64,000 nt of DNA from an uncultured Collinsella sp. (GTDB lineage: Bacteria > Actinomycetota > Coriobacteriia > Coriobacteriales > Coriobacteriaceae): NCBI GenBank assembly GCA_902470805.1, contig CABRHX010000012.1:8111-72110 (forward strand). Reading direction: 5' to 3'. The position numbers were made by a program, and so were the translations under genes. Under the pieces are notes generated by a model. The model was not told the origin of the DNA. It did no database searches and saw nothing but the letters and a program-made list of their open reading frames with translations. Positions 52,027 through 60,425 of this stretch are shown here, piece after piece; positions within the stretch are counted from its first letter, which is position 1; the number at the start of each line of letters is the position of its first letter.

Positions 52027-52470
52027 CTAGAAACCGCTCACATCCGAGCGCTCCCAACTGACGACCTGATCGGGAGACACCGTACCCAGCGCCTCGAACT
52101 TCCAGGAGCCGCCTGCCTTCAGATGATTGGTATTTGCAAGAGCCGTTCCAACCTGGTTGCCATCAGCATCAAACAGAACATATTCAATCTGAATGTAGCT
52201 CTTTTCCTTGTCCGTGTTATTGGTCAGCGTGCCCGTGATCTTATAGGCAAACTGATTGGAGGTGTCTTCAGCCTCGTCAGCAATGGTATACGGTTCTTGC
52301 GGTTCTTTTTGCTCCTCAGCCTGCTGTGTCGCCTCGGCAGGTTTTGCCGAATCGCTCGCAGACGAATCGGTTGAATTGCCACCCATAGAGCCCACGGCAC
52401 CGACGATAACCAGCACCACGATGATGCCTAGGACAATCTTGCCGATCGGCTTCTTTCCCTCTTTTGCCAT
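52027..52470 (-). CDS. Membrane-anchored FxLYD-like protein
   Basis: 147 residues: one N-terminal membrane span (IGKIVLGIIVVLVIVGAVG), a Ser/Ala/Glu/Gln-rich linker (about 32-60), and a beta-sandwich domain with FAYKITGTLTNNTDKEKSY, VLFDADGNQVGTA and WKFEALG. This pattern matches FxLYD/DUF3426-type extracellular domains of unknown role. It is upstream of the HTH gene with a 32-base gap and may be in that operon. GAAGGATGAATA precedes the ATG. Confidence 0.75.
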   Translation of the reverse strand: MAKEGKKPIGKIVLGIIVVLVIVGAVGSMGGNSTDSSASDSAKPAEATQQAEEQKEPQEPYTIADEAEDTSNQFAYKITGTLTNNTDKEKSYIQIEYVLFDADGNQVGTALANTNHLKAGGSWKFEALGTVSPDQVVSWERSDVSGF

Positions 52471-52634
52471 TATTCATCCTTCCTACGATCCGGCTACCGC
52501 GCCGGCACACAGCACATCGTAGAAAGGATTGAACTTGAATTCATTAGCTGAGAGCTAAGGCTGCAGTAAACGGCCAATGCAGTTATCCAAACGCCGAGCA
52601 AACGCACTTTGCGCAACCGTCTGCTGGCAGCGCG

Positions 52635-52958
52635 TCAACCCACCGTTACGGATTCCCCAGTAAAGGCGCTGATCATCAACAGGACAAAGAACACCAGGTA
52701 GCTGGCACTCAGCGGGTACGCAATAATCAGGAAGACGACCCAGCCGACATTGGTTTTACCGTCGGCGCGGCGCTGCTCGCGAGAACGGCAAAGCCAGACC
52801 GTCACGCCGATGGCGGTGATAAACAGTACGAGTGCCGCCGCAGCCAGCCCAGCAAACACAAACATCACGCCAATGCTCACAGCGATGACCGGAAGCAGCA
52901 GCAAACCGCATCCGCATCCACCCGGACTATATACGGCAGACTGTCGGCGTCGTTCCAT
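52635..52958 (-). CDS. Small integral membrane protein
   Basis: 107 residues with three hydrophobic segments (GCGLLLLPVIAVSIGVMFVF, AALVLFITAIGVTVWL and VVFLIIAYPLSASYLVFFVL) and a charged loop (CRSREQRRADGKTN). No family recognised. It starts 2 bases after the M20 hydrolase stop, with GGAG five bases before ATG 52958, so it is probably translated from the same message. Its function is unknown. The 164 bases between it and the FxLYD gene hold nothing recognisable. Confidence 0.65.
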   Translation of the reverse strand: MERRRQSAVYSPGGCGCGLLLLPVIAVSIGVMFVFAGLAAAALVLFITAIGVTVWLCRSREQRRADGKTNVGWVVFLIIAYPLSASYLVFFVLLMISAFTGESVTVG

Positions 52959-52960
52959 CG

Positions 52961-54148
52961 TCACTCCAAGCCAAGCAATCGTTTGTAGACATCGAGGCCT
53001 TTGAGTAGGATTTCCTCGTCAAAGAGCATGGTATCAGTGTGAAGGGCGCTCGTGGCATAGGCGGGACAGCCATCCGAATCGATCGGATTATCTTGTCCCT
53101 CCGGCACGCCCGTACCCAGGAGGAAGAACACGCCTGGCAGATGGCGCTGATAGAAAGCGAAGTCCTCGGCAATCAGCAAAGGCTCATCCACGAGCTGCAG
53201 CTCGGACAAGACAGGCGCAATGTGGGCGAACAGCACGGGGTCGTTATCGACCGGCGGATAGCCCTCGGCAAAATCGAGGTCATATGTGCAGCCCGTTGCG
53301 ACGCAGGCATCGTCCAGCACGCGGCGCACGCCCTCGCGCGCGCGGTCGAACATGTCGTCCGTAAACACACGTAGGCTGCCGGCAACATGGGCCTCCCCCG
53401 CCACCGCATTGCAGACGGTACCGGCCTGCAGCAGGCCGAACTTACCAATGCAGGGCTCGTCGACACCCAACTCGTCCATGAGCTCGCGCTCGGAAACCAA
53501 GAACTTGGCAGCCGCCAGCGCCGCATCGTGCGACTCCTCGACCGGAACGCCATAGGTCTTAGCGATATGGATGCTCGTGCCATGGATATGAATGTGTGTC
53601 TCACTCGAACGCGCCAGCAACGGACCGGAGCAGCTCGCCAACGTGCCGGCGGGCAGATCGGGCCACACGTGGAAGCCGAAGATGCGATCCACCCCGTAGC
53701 GCTCGAACACGCCGCTCTCGCACACCGTCTTGGCACCACCAGTCGTCTCCTCGGCCGGCTGAAACACAAAGAGCACATTGCGCTTAATGGCGCCCGGCTG
53801 CTCACGGATCGTACGGTCGACAAAGGTTGCCGCCGAAAGCGCCATGGCCATGTGTCCATCGTGCCCGCAAGCATGCATCTTGCCGGGATGGGTCGAAGCG
53901 AACGCTGCCCCCGTTGCCTCGGCAATGGGCAGCGCATCCATATCGGCGCGAATCGCCGTGGCATGCGCGGCGCCAACGCCAGCGTCGAAGAAAGCGCAGA
54001 CGCAGCCGGGGCACGGATGGGTCACCTCGCAGGTGAGCGGTGCCAACACGCCCTCGATATAGGCGATCGTCTGCGGAAGATCGAAGTCGAGCTCCGGAAT
54101 GCGGTGCAGGTCGCGACGATAACGACGGAGTTCTTGGAGCTCGGTCAT
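52961..54148 (-). CDS. M20 family amidohydrolase, candidate N-acetyl-diaminopimelate deacetylase
   Basis: 395 residues of the M20D peptidase/amidohydrolase family. Zinc ligands and catalytic Glu appear in IRADMDALPI, MHACGHDGHMAMAL and FQPAEETTGGAK, with a central dimerisation domain. Relatives act on N-acyl amino acids or N-acetyl-LL-diaminopimelate. It diverges from the lysine-riboswitch operon, which encodes a YkuQ-type acetyltransferase (DapH), so a DAP deacetylase role is attractive but unproven. ATG 54148 has AAAGGA six bases upstream. Confidence 0.85.
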   Translation of the reverse strand: MTELQELRRYRRDLHRIPELDFDLPQTIAYIEGVLAPLTCEVTHPCPGCVCAFFDAGVGAAHATAIRADMDALPIAEATGAAFASTHPGKMHACGHDGHMAMALSAATFVDRTIREQPGAIKRNVLFVFQPAEETTGGAKTVCESGVFERYGVDRIFGFHVWPDLPAGTLASCSGPLLARSSETHIHIHGTSIHIAKTYGVPVEESHDAALAAAKFLVSERELMDELGVDEPCIGKFGLLQAGTVCNAVAGEAHVAGSLRVFTDDMFDRAREGVRRVLDDACVATGCTYDLDFAEGYPPVDNDPVLFAHIAPVLSELQLVDEPLLIAEDFAFYQRHLPGVFFLLGTGVPEGQDNPIDSDGCPAYATSALHTDTMLFDEEILLKGLDVYKRLLGLE

Positions 54149-54284
54149 AAAGGTTCCTTTCATAGGTGCGCGCCAGTTGTCATCTTATTGTGCCGCAAGA
54201 TTGCCGCACCCTTATTTCCAGCATATCCCTGCATTTTTTAAACGTTATATACGAATACTCTTGTTTGGTAAAGTGCAACGTGGT

Positions 54285-54445
54285 AGGGTCGTTACCACTT
54301 GATAGAGGCGCGGGCACGAAGAACCGCGGGTGAGCCGGCAGGCTTTGACCCCGTGGGGAGGCGAAACCCGCCGAACTGGGCTTTTCGGGCACGAACAACC
54401 TGGTGGGCCTGTGGGAAACACCCACAGGACTGTCTGCAGCAATGC
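54285..54445 (+). ncRNA. Lysine riboswitch (L box)
   Basis: The leader of the LysA-DapA operon has landmark blocks of the lysine aptamer in order: GATAGAGGCGCG at 54301-54312, a GGGGAGGCG segment, CCGCCGAACTGGGC (the conserved GCCGAA core) at about 54368-54382, and the closing GGACTGTC near 54427-54434. Flanking inverted arms can form P1. No T-run terminator follows. A downstream hairpin GCTATCCGGAC/GTCTGGATAGC (about 54453-54513) may switch ribosome access at the GAGG before ATG 54529. Confidence 0.85.
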
Positions 54446-54528
54446 GGGAGCGCTATCCGGACATTGGGTCCACGCTATGCGGATTCGATGCGCAGATGGC
54501 GCCGTCTGGATAGCGAGGTTTACGGGAC

Positions 54529-56838
54529 ATGGCATTGACCCCCAACGAGGCATATGCGGCCAAGCAGCCGTTTGTGGACAAGGAGACACTCGAGCATATC
54601 GTCGAGCAGTTCCCCACGCCGTTTCATCTATACGACGAGGCGGGCATCCGCCGCAACATGCAAGAAGTGCGCGACGCCTTTGCATGGAACCCGGGCTTTA
54701 AGGAATACTTTGCCGTCAAGGCCAACCCCAACCCGGCGCTCATCTCCATTCTCAACGAATACGGCTGCGGCTGCGATTGCTCGAGCTATACCGAGCTCAT
54801 GATCGCCCGCTCGCTGGGTATCACGGGACACGACATCATGTTCTCGTCCAACGATACGCCGGCTGCCGACTTTGAGCTCGCCGACAAGCTGGGTGCCATC
54901 GTCAACTTTGACGACATCAGCCACATCGAGTTCTTTGAGCGTGTTGCGGGGCCCATCCCCAAAACGGTCAGCTGCCGCTTTAATCCAGGCGGCCTGTTCC
55001 AGCTTTCCAACGGCATTATGGACAACCCGGGCGATTCCAAGTACGGCATGACCACCGAACAGCTCTTTGAGGCCTTCCACATGCTCAAGGCCAAGGGCGC
55101 CGAGAATTTTGGCATCCATGCCTTCCTTGCCAGCAACACCGTTACCAACGACTACTATCCCAAGCTCGCACGCATCCTCTTTGAGCTTGCCGTGCGCTTG
55201 GAGCGCGAGACGGGCGCTCATGTCGCCTTTATCAACCTGTCCGGCGGTGTGGGCATCCCCTACCTGCCCGAGCAACAGGCTAACGATATCCACGCCATCG
55301 GCGAGGGCGTACACGCGGCCTACGACGAGATTCTGGTTCCCGCCGGCATGGGCGATGTGGCGATATGCACCGAGATGGGCCGCTTTATGATGGGCCCCTA
55401 CGGATGCCTGGTCACCAAGGCCATCCACGAAAAGCAGATTTACAAGGACTATATCGGCGTGGACGCAAGCGCGGTCGACCTCATTCGCCCCGCCATGTAT
55501 GGCGCCTACCATCACGTTACGGTGATGGGCCAGCCGGGTGGCCCCGACAAATCCACAGCCCCTGTCACGAACAAGTACGACATCACGGGCAACCTGTGCG
55601 AGAACAACGACAAGTTCGCCATCGACCGCGAGCTGCCGCAGATCGACATGGGCGACCTGCTCGTGATCCACGACACCGGCGCGCACGGCTACTCCATGGG
55701 CTACAACTACAACGGACGCCTGCGCTCCGCCGAGGTGTTGCTGCGCCCCGACGGCTCAGCCGACCTCATTCGTCGCGCCGAGCGCCCGGGTGATTACTTT
55801 GCCACGCTCGACGTGCTGCCGTGCGGCCGCGAGCTGCTGGCCAAGTCGCGCGCCGAAAGCGCCCGTCGTCGCGCCCAGGACGAGCGCTTGGCCGTCGCCG
55901 CCCAATGGAATAAACGCATCCAGATCGCAGAAGCGAAGGAGAAGAATATGGATGTCCGCAACCTCGAGGGCTCGATCGTCGCCCTCGTCACCCCATTTAA
56001 GAAGGACGGTAGCGTCGACTTTGATGCGCTTGAGCGTCTGGTCGATTTCCACCTGCAAAATGGCACCGACGCCATCCTCACCCTGGGCACCACCGGCGAG
56101 AGCGCCACGATGACCGATGACGAGGACAACTCCGTCGTTGCCGCCGTGGTCAAGCAGGTCGCAGGCCGCATCCCCGTCATCGCCGGGTCGGGCTCCAACT
56201 CCACGCAGACAATGCTCACCAAGTCGCTCACCTACCAGGGCCTGGGCGCCGACGGCCTGCTGCTCATCACCCCCTACTACAACAAGTCCAACGAAGAGGG
56301 CATCTACCAGCACTTTAAGACCGTGGCCGATGCGGTGGACATCCCCTGCATCTTGTACAACATCCCCGGTCGTTGCGGCTGCGGTATCAGCGAGCGCAAT
56401 GTCGAGCGCCTGGCCGCACACCCCAACATCATGGGCATCAAGGAGGCCTCGGGCAACGTCGCCTATGCCGCCAAGATCGCGCACCTGCTGTCCAACGACT
56501 TCCGCATGTATTCGGGCGAGGACGCGCTCACCGTGCCGCTCATGAGCCTGGGCTCCTCGGGCACCATCAGCGTTTGGGCCGACGTGCAGCCGCAACTTGT
56601 GCACGACATGTGCCGTGCCTACCTGGACGGTGACGTGGAGCGCGCCCGCGAGATCCAGATTGCCGGCCAGCCGCTCATCAACGCCCTCTTTAGCGAAGTC
56701 AACCCCATCCCCGTTAAGGAAGCGCTCGCCCAGATGGGTATGATCGAAGCCAACTATCGCATGCCGCTGTGCCCCATGGCAGACGACACGCGCACCGCAC
56801 TTACCGATGCTCTGAAGGGAGCTGGTCTGCTTGATTAA
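54529..56838 (+). CDS. Diaminopimelate decarboxylase - dihydrodipicolinate synthase fusion (LysA-DapA)
   Basis: One 769-residue frame. Residues 1-440: PLP decarboxylase of the LysA family, with cofactor Lys64 in EYFAVKANPNP and the downstream GGVGIPYLPEQQ and ICTEMGRF segments. A basic, Ala/Arg-rich linker covers about 440-472. Residues 474-769: a complete DapA starting MDVRNLEGSIVALVTPFKKD, with the Schiff-base Lys near 638 in GIKEASGNV. AAGGAG lies six bases before the internal ATG 55948, so free DapA could also be made. First and last steps of lysine synthesis are thus joined and placed under a lysine riboswitch. Confidence 0.93.
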   Translation: MALTPNEAYAAKQPFVDKETLEHIVEQFPTPFHLYDEAGIRRNMQEVRDAFAWNPGFKEYFAVKANPNPALISILNEYGCGCDCSSYTELMIARSLGITGHDIMFSSNDTPAADFELADKLGAIVNFDDISHIEFFERVAGPIPKTVSCRFNPGGLFQLSNGIMDNPGDSKYGMTTEQLFEAFHMLKAKGAENFGIHAFLASNTVTNDYYPKLARILFELAVRLERETGAHVAFINLSGGVGIPYLPEQQANDIHAIGEGVHAAYDEILVPAGMGDVAICTEMGRFMMGPYGCLVTKAIHEKQIYKDYIGVDASAVDLIRPAMYGAYHHVTVMGQPGGPDKSTAPVTNKYDITGNLCENNDKFAIDRELPQIDMGDLLVIHDTGAHGYSMGYNYNGRLRSAEVLLRPDGSADLIRRAERPGDYFATLDVLPCGRELLAKSRAESARRRAQDERLAVAAQWNKRIQIAEAKEKNMDVRNLEGSIVALVTPFKKDGSVDFDALERLVDFHLQNGTDAILTLGTTGESATMTDDEDNSVVAAVVKQVAGRIPVIAGSGSNSTQTMLTKSLTYQGLGADGLLLITPYYNKSNEEGIYQHFKTVADAVDIPCILYNIPGRCGCGISERNVERLAAHPNIMGIKEASGNVAYAAKIAHLLSNDFRMYSGEDALTVPLMSLGSSGTISVWADVQPQLVHDMCRAYLDGDVERAREIQIAGQPLINALFSEVNPIPVKEALAQMGMIEANYRMPLCPMADDTRTALTDALKGAGLLD

Positions 56839-57571
56839 GACCGTCATTATGGGAACGGGCCGCATGGGCTCGCTCATCCGCACCACCGCCGAAAGCATCG
56901 TTGGTGCCGCCGGTCAACCCGTTTTCGACATCGTCGCCCAGATCGGCTTTGACCTGGCCGAGCTCGAGAGCGCTCCGGCTGCCGATGTGATCATCGACTT
57001 CTCGAACGTCGCGACCTTTGATGCCGTCGTTGCCTATGTCGAGCGTACGGGCGCCGCACTCATTTCCGGCACCACGGGCTACACGCCTGAGCAGATGGAC
57101 CGCCTGCGCGAGCTGGGCCAGAACGCCCGCGTCATGCACTCGGGCAACTACTCAATCGGCATCGCCGCTCTGCGCCATCTGGTGGCCCAGGCCACGCGCG
57201 AGCTGCCCGGCTTTGACTGCGAGATCGTCGAGACGCACCACAACCAAAAGGTCGATGCCCCCAGCGGCACCGCCAAGCTACTGCTCGACGCCGTGGTCGA
57301 GGCCGAGCCCGAGGCCGGCTATCACCCCGTCCACGGCCGCGAGGGCATGTGCGGCGCGCGCGACCCCAAGGAGATCGGCATGCACTCGCTGCGCGGCGGC
57401 ACCGTCGCCGGCGTGCACGAGGTGAGTTTCTTTGGCCAGGACGAGGAGGTCACGCTCACCCACCGCGCCACAAGCCGTCAGATTTTTGTCAACGGCGCTC
57501 TGGCCGCCGCTCAGAAGCTCGTCGTCCGTGATCCCGGCTTCTACACCTTCGACCAGGTCATGTTCGCCTAG
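56831..57571 (+). CDS. dapB: 4-hydroxy-tetrahydrodipicolinate reductase
   Basis: 246 residues. NAD(P)-binding start IKTVIMGTGRMGS, then FSNVATFDAVVAYV, SGTTGYTPEQ and the catalytic ETHHNQKVDAPSGTA motif. It starts with TTG 56831 inside the end of the upstream frame (8-base overlap), with GGGAG about nine bases before it; ATG 56849 would cut into the nucleotide-binding fold and is unlikely. It follows DapA in the pathway and in the operon. Confidence 0.95.
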   Translation: MIKTVIMGTGRMGSLIRTTAESIVGAAGQPVFDIVAQIGFDLAELESAPAADVIIDFSNVATFDAVVAYVERTGAALISGTTGYTPEQMDRLRELGQNARVMHSGNYSIGIAALRHLVAQATRELPGFDCEIVETHHNQKVDAPSGTAKLLLDAVVEAEPEAGYHPVHGREGMCGARDPKEIGMHSLRGGTVAGVHEVSFFGQDEEVTLTHRATSRQIFVNGALAAAQKLVVRDPGFYTFDQVMFA

Positions 57572-57610
57572 CCAATCATTAACCAAGCCCGCGTAAAGGA
57601 GAAACAAGAT

Positions 57611-58330
57611 ATGAGCAACGCAGCCGAGATGGATGCACAGGAGATTATCAACTACATCGCCACCGCGCCCAAGAAGACGCCCGTCAAGCTGTATGTGCGC
57701 GAGAAGCCCGGCATGAAAGTCCAGTGGGGCGATGCGCACGTCTACGGCGGCCGTCGCGGCAAGACCGTCTTTGGCGACTGGGATGAGCTCAAAGCCATCC
57801 TCGACGCCAACGCCGATTCCATCGACTACTACGACGTGGAGAATGACTGCCGCAACTCCGCCGTCCCCATGCTCGACCTTAAGGGCATCAACGCCCGCAT
57901 CGAGCCGGGCGCGATCATCCGCGACCGCGTTGAGATCGGTGATCGTGCCGTCATCATGATGGGCGCCATCATCAACATCGGCTCCGTTATCGGCGAGGGT
58001 TCCATGATCGATATGGGCGCCGTGCTGGGCGGCCGTGCCACCGTGGGCAAGAACTGCCACATCGGCGCCGGCACCGTGCTTGCAGGCGTCGTTGAGCCCG
58101 CGAGCGCCACGCCCGTCATCATCGAGGACGATGTCATGATTGGCGCCAACGCCGTGGTCCTGGAAGGCGTGCGCGTGGGCAAGGGCGCCGTCGTGGCTGC
58201 AGGCGCCGTATGCGTCGAGGATGTCCCTGCCGGCGCCGTCGTGGCCGGCGTTCCCGCCCGCGTCATCAAGATGCGCGACGAGAAAACCGACAGCAAGACC
58301 GGCCTCGAGGAAGGCCTGCGCCAACTTTAA
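57611..58330 (+). CDS. dapH: Tetrahydrodipicolinate N-acetyltransferase
   Basis: 239 residues. The N-terminal alpha/beta part is followed by a left-handed beta-helix built of hexapeptide repeats (about 95-220; IEPGAIIRDRVEIGDRAVIM, IGANAVVLEGVRVGKG). Length and layout match the YkuQ/DapH N-acetyltransferase more than the longer DapD succinyltransferase, implying the acetyl route to diaminopimelate. That route needs an N-acetyl-DAP aminotransferase and a deacetylase; candidates are at 62893 and 52961. AAAGGAG lies before the ATG. Confidence 0.9.
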   Translation: MSNAAEMDAQEIINYIATAPKKTPVKLYVREKPGMKVQWGDAHVYGGRRGKTVFGDWDELKAILDANADSIDYYDVENDCRNSAVPMLDLKGINARIEPGAIIRDRVEIGDRAVIMMGAIINIGSVIGEGSMIDMGAVLGGRATVGKNCHIGAGTVLAGVVEPASATPVIIEDDVMIGANAVVLEGVRVGKGAVVAAGAVCVEDVPAGAVVAGVPARVIKMRDEKTDSKTGLEEGLRQL

Positions 58331-58492
58331 GGTTACGCGGTTTTACCAAACGCCGTAACGACTCGACGCTGCAAACGCCCCTAGGCGGCAATCTGACGTT
58401 CAATCGTCGGTCGCGTACCAAAGTACGCTTCCCTCCTCTTTCACGTCACCTTGCTCGCCTAGGGGCGTTTTCGCTGACTTATGCTCAACCTG
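58331..58492 (+). repeat. Variable-stem intergenic element, family I copy C
   Basis: It begins directly after the dapH stop. Order: hairpin GTTACGCGGTTT/AAACGCCGTAAC (58332-58343 and 58348-58359), ACTCGACGCT, outer stem AAACGCCCCTAGGCG with its complement (58373-58387 and 58456-58470), a core with the TCGCGTACC-AAAGTACGC hairpin and CTCCTCTTTCACG, then TTCGCTGACTTATGCTCAAC (58470-58489). The flanks match copy A and the core matches copy B. A spurious open frame spans it. Confidence 0.85.
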
Positions 58493-58513
58493 TAATGCAA
58501 TTCAATCCCAAGC

Positions 58514-58556
58514 AAGAAGGCCGAAGCCCCAACCAGGGCTTCGGCCTTCTTTATCT
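58514..58556. terminator. Bidirectional terminator between dapH and the toxin gene
   Basis: AAGAAGGCCGAAGCCC pairs with GGGCTTCGGCCTTCTT around a 6-base loop, with T or A runs on both sides. The toxin stop codon lies at its right edge (58551). Confidence 0.85.
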
Positions 58557-58895
58557 CAAGGTTCCGTCGTATTCGACCATGGCTGGATGCTTCGACAAAC
58601 GATCGGCAGCCGTCTTATAGACTTCGGAACGGTCGCGCCGACCTATTGCAACGATCTCGGCAATCTCAACCGTTCCGTCCTCTCGGATTCGAAATACCAT
58701 TCGGAGTCCCGCCTTTCGCCATTTAATCTTTTTGCAGCCGGCAAGCTCACCGTGAAGCGGCGTTCCGATTTCATCGGCGCGCGTCTTTAATTTCGCCACT
58801 GCAATGCGGACGAGCCTTCGCTGAGAACCATCTAGTTTTTGATATTCCTTTTCGACGTCTCGATTCAAAAAGCCGACAACAAAGTGCCCGCTCAT
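58551..58895 (-). CDS. RelE/ParE-type toxin
   Basis: 114 residues with the compact RelE/ParE beta-sheet fold: VEKEYQKLDGSQRRLVRIAV, then PLHGELAGCKKIKWRKAGLR and MVFRIREDGTVEIAEIVAIG, followed by GRRDRSEVYKTA. RelE family members cleave mRNA in the ribosome A site, while ParE members poison gyrase; which applies is not clear. Its ATG overlaps the antitoxin stop by four bases (ATGA), as is usual for these pairs. Confidence 0.88.
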   Translation of the reverse strand: MSGHFVVGFLNRDVEKEYQKLDGSQRRLVRIAVAKLKTRADEIGTPLHGELAGCKKIKWRKAGLRMVFRIREDGTVEIAEIVAIGRRDRSEVYKTAADRLSKHPAMVEYDGTLR

Positions 58896-59242
58896 TCGAA
58901 AAGATCCTCATCCGAAATCGCGTCGGAGTCCATCGATTCGAACTCCGCGAGCTCCTCAGGAGTCAGGGTATCTTCAAACGGAATAAACTCATGCGGTCCG
59001 TTTTTGATTCGATCTGCCGCAATACGATCAAGCTCAAGTTCGCGAAGGTACTGTAGGGCGCCGTACATTTCCTCATAGGCGGCGTAGTCGATAATCACGG
59101 TATCGATATCGTTATGATCGGCGATAAACTGCGGCGCGCGCTTAGCGCGCTTGCGAACGGCAGATAAGGACTTGCTCGCTTCGGTGGCAGAAACTACCTG
59201 ATCTTTTGTAAACACCGGCTTTTCCAGAACAAGTGGGGACAT
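58892..59242 (-). CDS. Phd/YefM-type antitoxin
   Basis: 116 residues from ATG 59242, which has GGAGG five bases upstream. The N-terminal part (VVSATEASKSLSAVRKRAKR) matches the Phd/YefM DNA-binding domain. Then comes VIIDYAAYEEMYGALQYL and an acidic C-terminal tail (TPEELAEFESMDSDAISDED) that would wrap the toxin. It precedes and overlaps the toxin gene. The module is slightly richer in A+T than its neighbours, consistent with transfer. Confidence 0.88.
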   Translation of the reverse strand: MSPLVLEKPVFTKDQVVSATEASKSLSAVRKRAKRAPQFIADHNDIDTVIIDYAAYEEMYGALQYLRELELDRIAADRIKNGPHEFIPFEDTLTPEELAEFESMDSDAISDEDLFE

Positions 59243-59260
59243 TTGTACCTCCAAAAAAAT

Positions 59261-59306
59261 AATCTGGATTATATTTCAAAGTATACTTCAAAATATAATC
59301 CAGATT
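59261..59306 (-). promoter_or_regulatory. Large palindromic operator of the toxin-antitoxin operon
   Basis: Arms AATCTGGATTATATTT (59261-59276) and AAAATATAATCCAGATT (59290-59306) surround a perfect inner palindrome AAGTATACTT (59279-59288). The three-part dyad ends about 19 bases before the antitoxin start and must overlap the promoter. Such operators fit autorepression by the Phd-type antitoxin and its toxin complex. Confidence 0.75.
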
Positions 59307-59329
59307 TCTCTTTGGAAGAAACTATTGCG

Positions 59330-60334
59330 CTATCGGTTCTCGATGCTTCCGATGTTCTTGAGCTCGATGGAGATGAGGCCGTTGGGCTCGTTGACGAACT
59401 CGATATACTCGGAGTTCGAGCCCATCTCGGCCGGGAAGCTGATCTCGATACCCGTATCGGTTCGAATCTTATGATTGCGCACGGCCGCACGCTCGACCTG
59501 TTTACGCTCCACGGACACGCGCTCGGGCACCTTTTCCTCGGTCAATGCCGCACGAACGCTCTCTTTGATGACCGGCTCGTCCTCAAAGACCTCGTCGACG
59601 ATATCCCAAGGCGGCAGTTCCTCGTCGTCTTCGACCTTCTCGGCAACAGCGGCTTTGACCTTGGCGAGCGCCACGGCCGTATTGGCGCCGTGCTCCTCGG
59701 CAACCTCCTCGACCACGCGCGTCACGGTGTCGATAATCTCCTTGCCCGACACGCCCGTATCGCACTGCAGCAGGCCGTCAGGAATAAGCATGCGGTCCTC
59801 GCCGGCGATCTTGCGCTTCTTATCCACATAGCCGATCTCCATAGTGCTCGCGCGCACGATGGCGTAGCTCGGCACCTTTTGGGAAGGATTCGGCAGGATA
59901 GCGTAATGGCGTGCGATATCGTTGCGCACCTCGCCCTCCTCGCGGCCTACCTCGTGCATAAAGGCCTGCTTGGAACCCAACAGCATGACGGCAAACCAGC
60001 GTGCGTCCTCGTCATCGTCAAAGTCGGCAACGAGGACATCGGTGGACTCGGCCTTTTCGGCCTTGGTAAGCTCCGAGGAGATAAACTCCGCAATCTGCTG
60101 CGACAGGTCCACGAATTCGCGCTCGCCAAAGAAATAGCCCTTGAGCTCGCCGCCGAATGCGGAGTTCTCGGCAAACGTGGCGCGCTTGTTATCGGCAGAC
60201 GTGCGGGCGCGACGCAGATGCGTGGTCACGAAGTTGCGCACGGTGCGGCTCTCGATATCGAGCTCGCGCTGGCTCATGACGTTGACGGCCGAGTCAAAGT
60301 CCAGGATATGCAGGATTGCGTGATTGATTTTCAT
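59330..60334 (-). CDS. 37-kDa nucleoid-associated protein (NdpA/YejK family)
   Basis: 334 residues from ATG 60334; an ATG at 60343 is possible but has a poorer context. It belongs to the NdpA/YejK nucleoid-associated family: MKINHAILHILDFDSAVNVM, the central KGYFFGEREFVDLSQQIAE, and YAILPNPSQKVPSYAIV. The C-terminus ends in GIEISFPAEMGSNSEYIEFV. These proteins bind DNA or are found with the nucleoid, and some relatives are in phage defence islands. Here it is directly upstream of the toxin-antitoxin pair on the same strand. Confidence 0.85.
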   Translation of the reverse strand: MKINHAILHILDFDSAVNVMSQRELDIESRTVRNFVTTHLRRARTSADNKRATFAENSAFGGELKGYFFGEREFVDLSQQIAEFISSELTKAEKAESTDVLVADFDDDEDARWFAVMLLGSKQAFMHEVGREEGEVRNDIARHYAILPNPSQKVPSYAIVRASTMEIGYVDKKRKIAGEDRMLIPDGLLQCDTGVSGKEIIDTVTRVVEEVAEEHGANTAVALAKVKAAVAEKVEDDEELPPWDIVDEVFEDEPVIKESVRAALTEEKVPERVSVERKQVERAAVRNHKIRTDTGIEISFPAEMGSNSEYIEFVNEPNGLISIELKNIGSIENR

Positions 60335-60425
60335 ATACGGCATTCCGTTCTAGATCGATTTCAGCACGAATCAGTATAGCGGTCGTGCCCGCCCCAATGC
60401 ACCAACATACCCCTTTGCACCAGCG

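Noticed and set aside
58210..58620. Protein-coding gene across the family I element, similar to frames at 12955-13281 and 42940-43212
   Set aside because: The similar peptides come from the shared DNA repeat. The stems vary in step with base pairing rather than codon position, and the frames overlap dapH or terminators and lack ribosome-binding sites.
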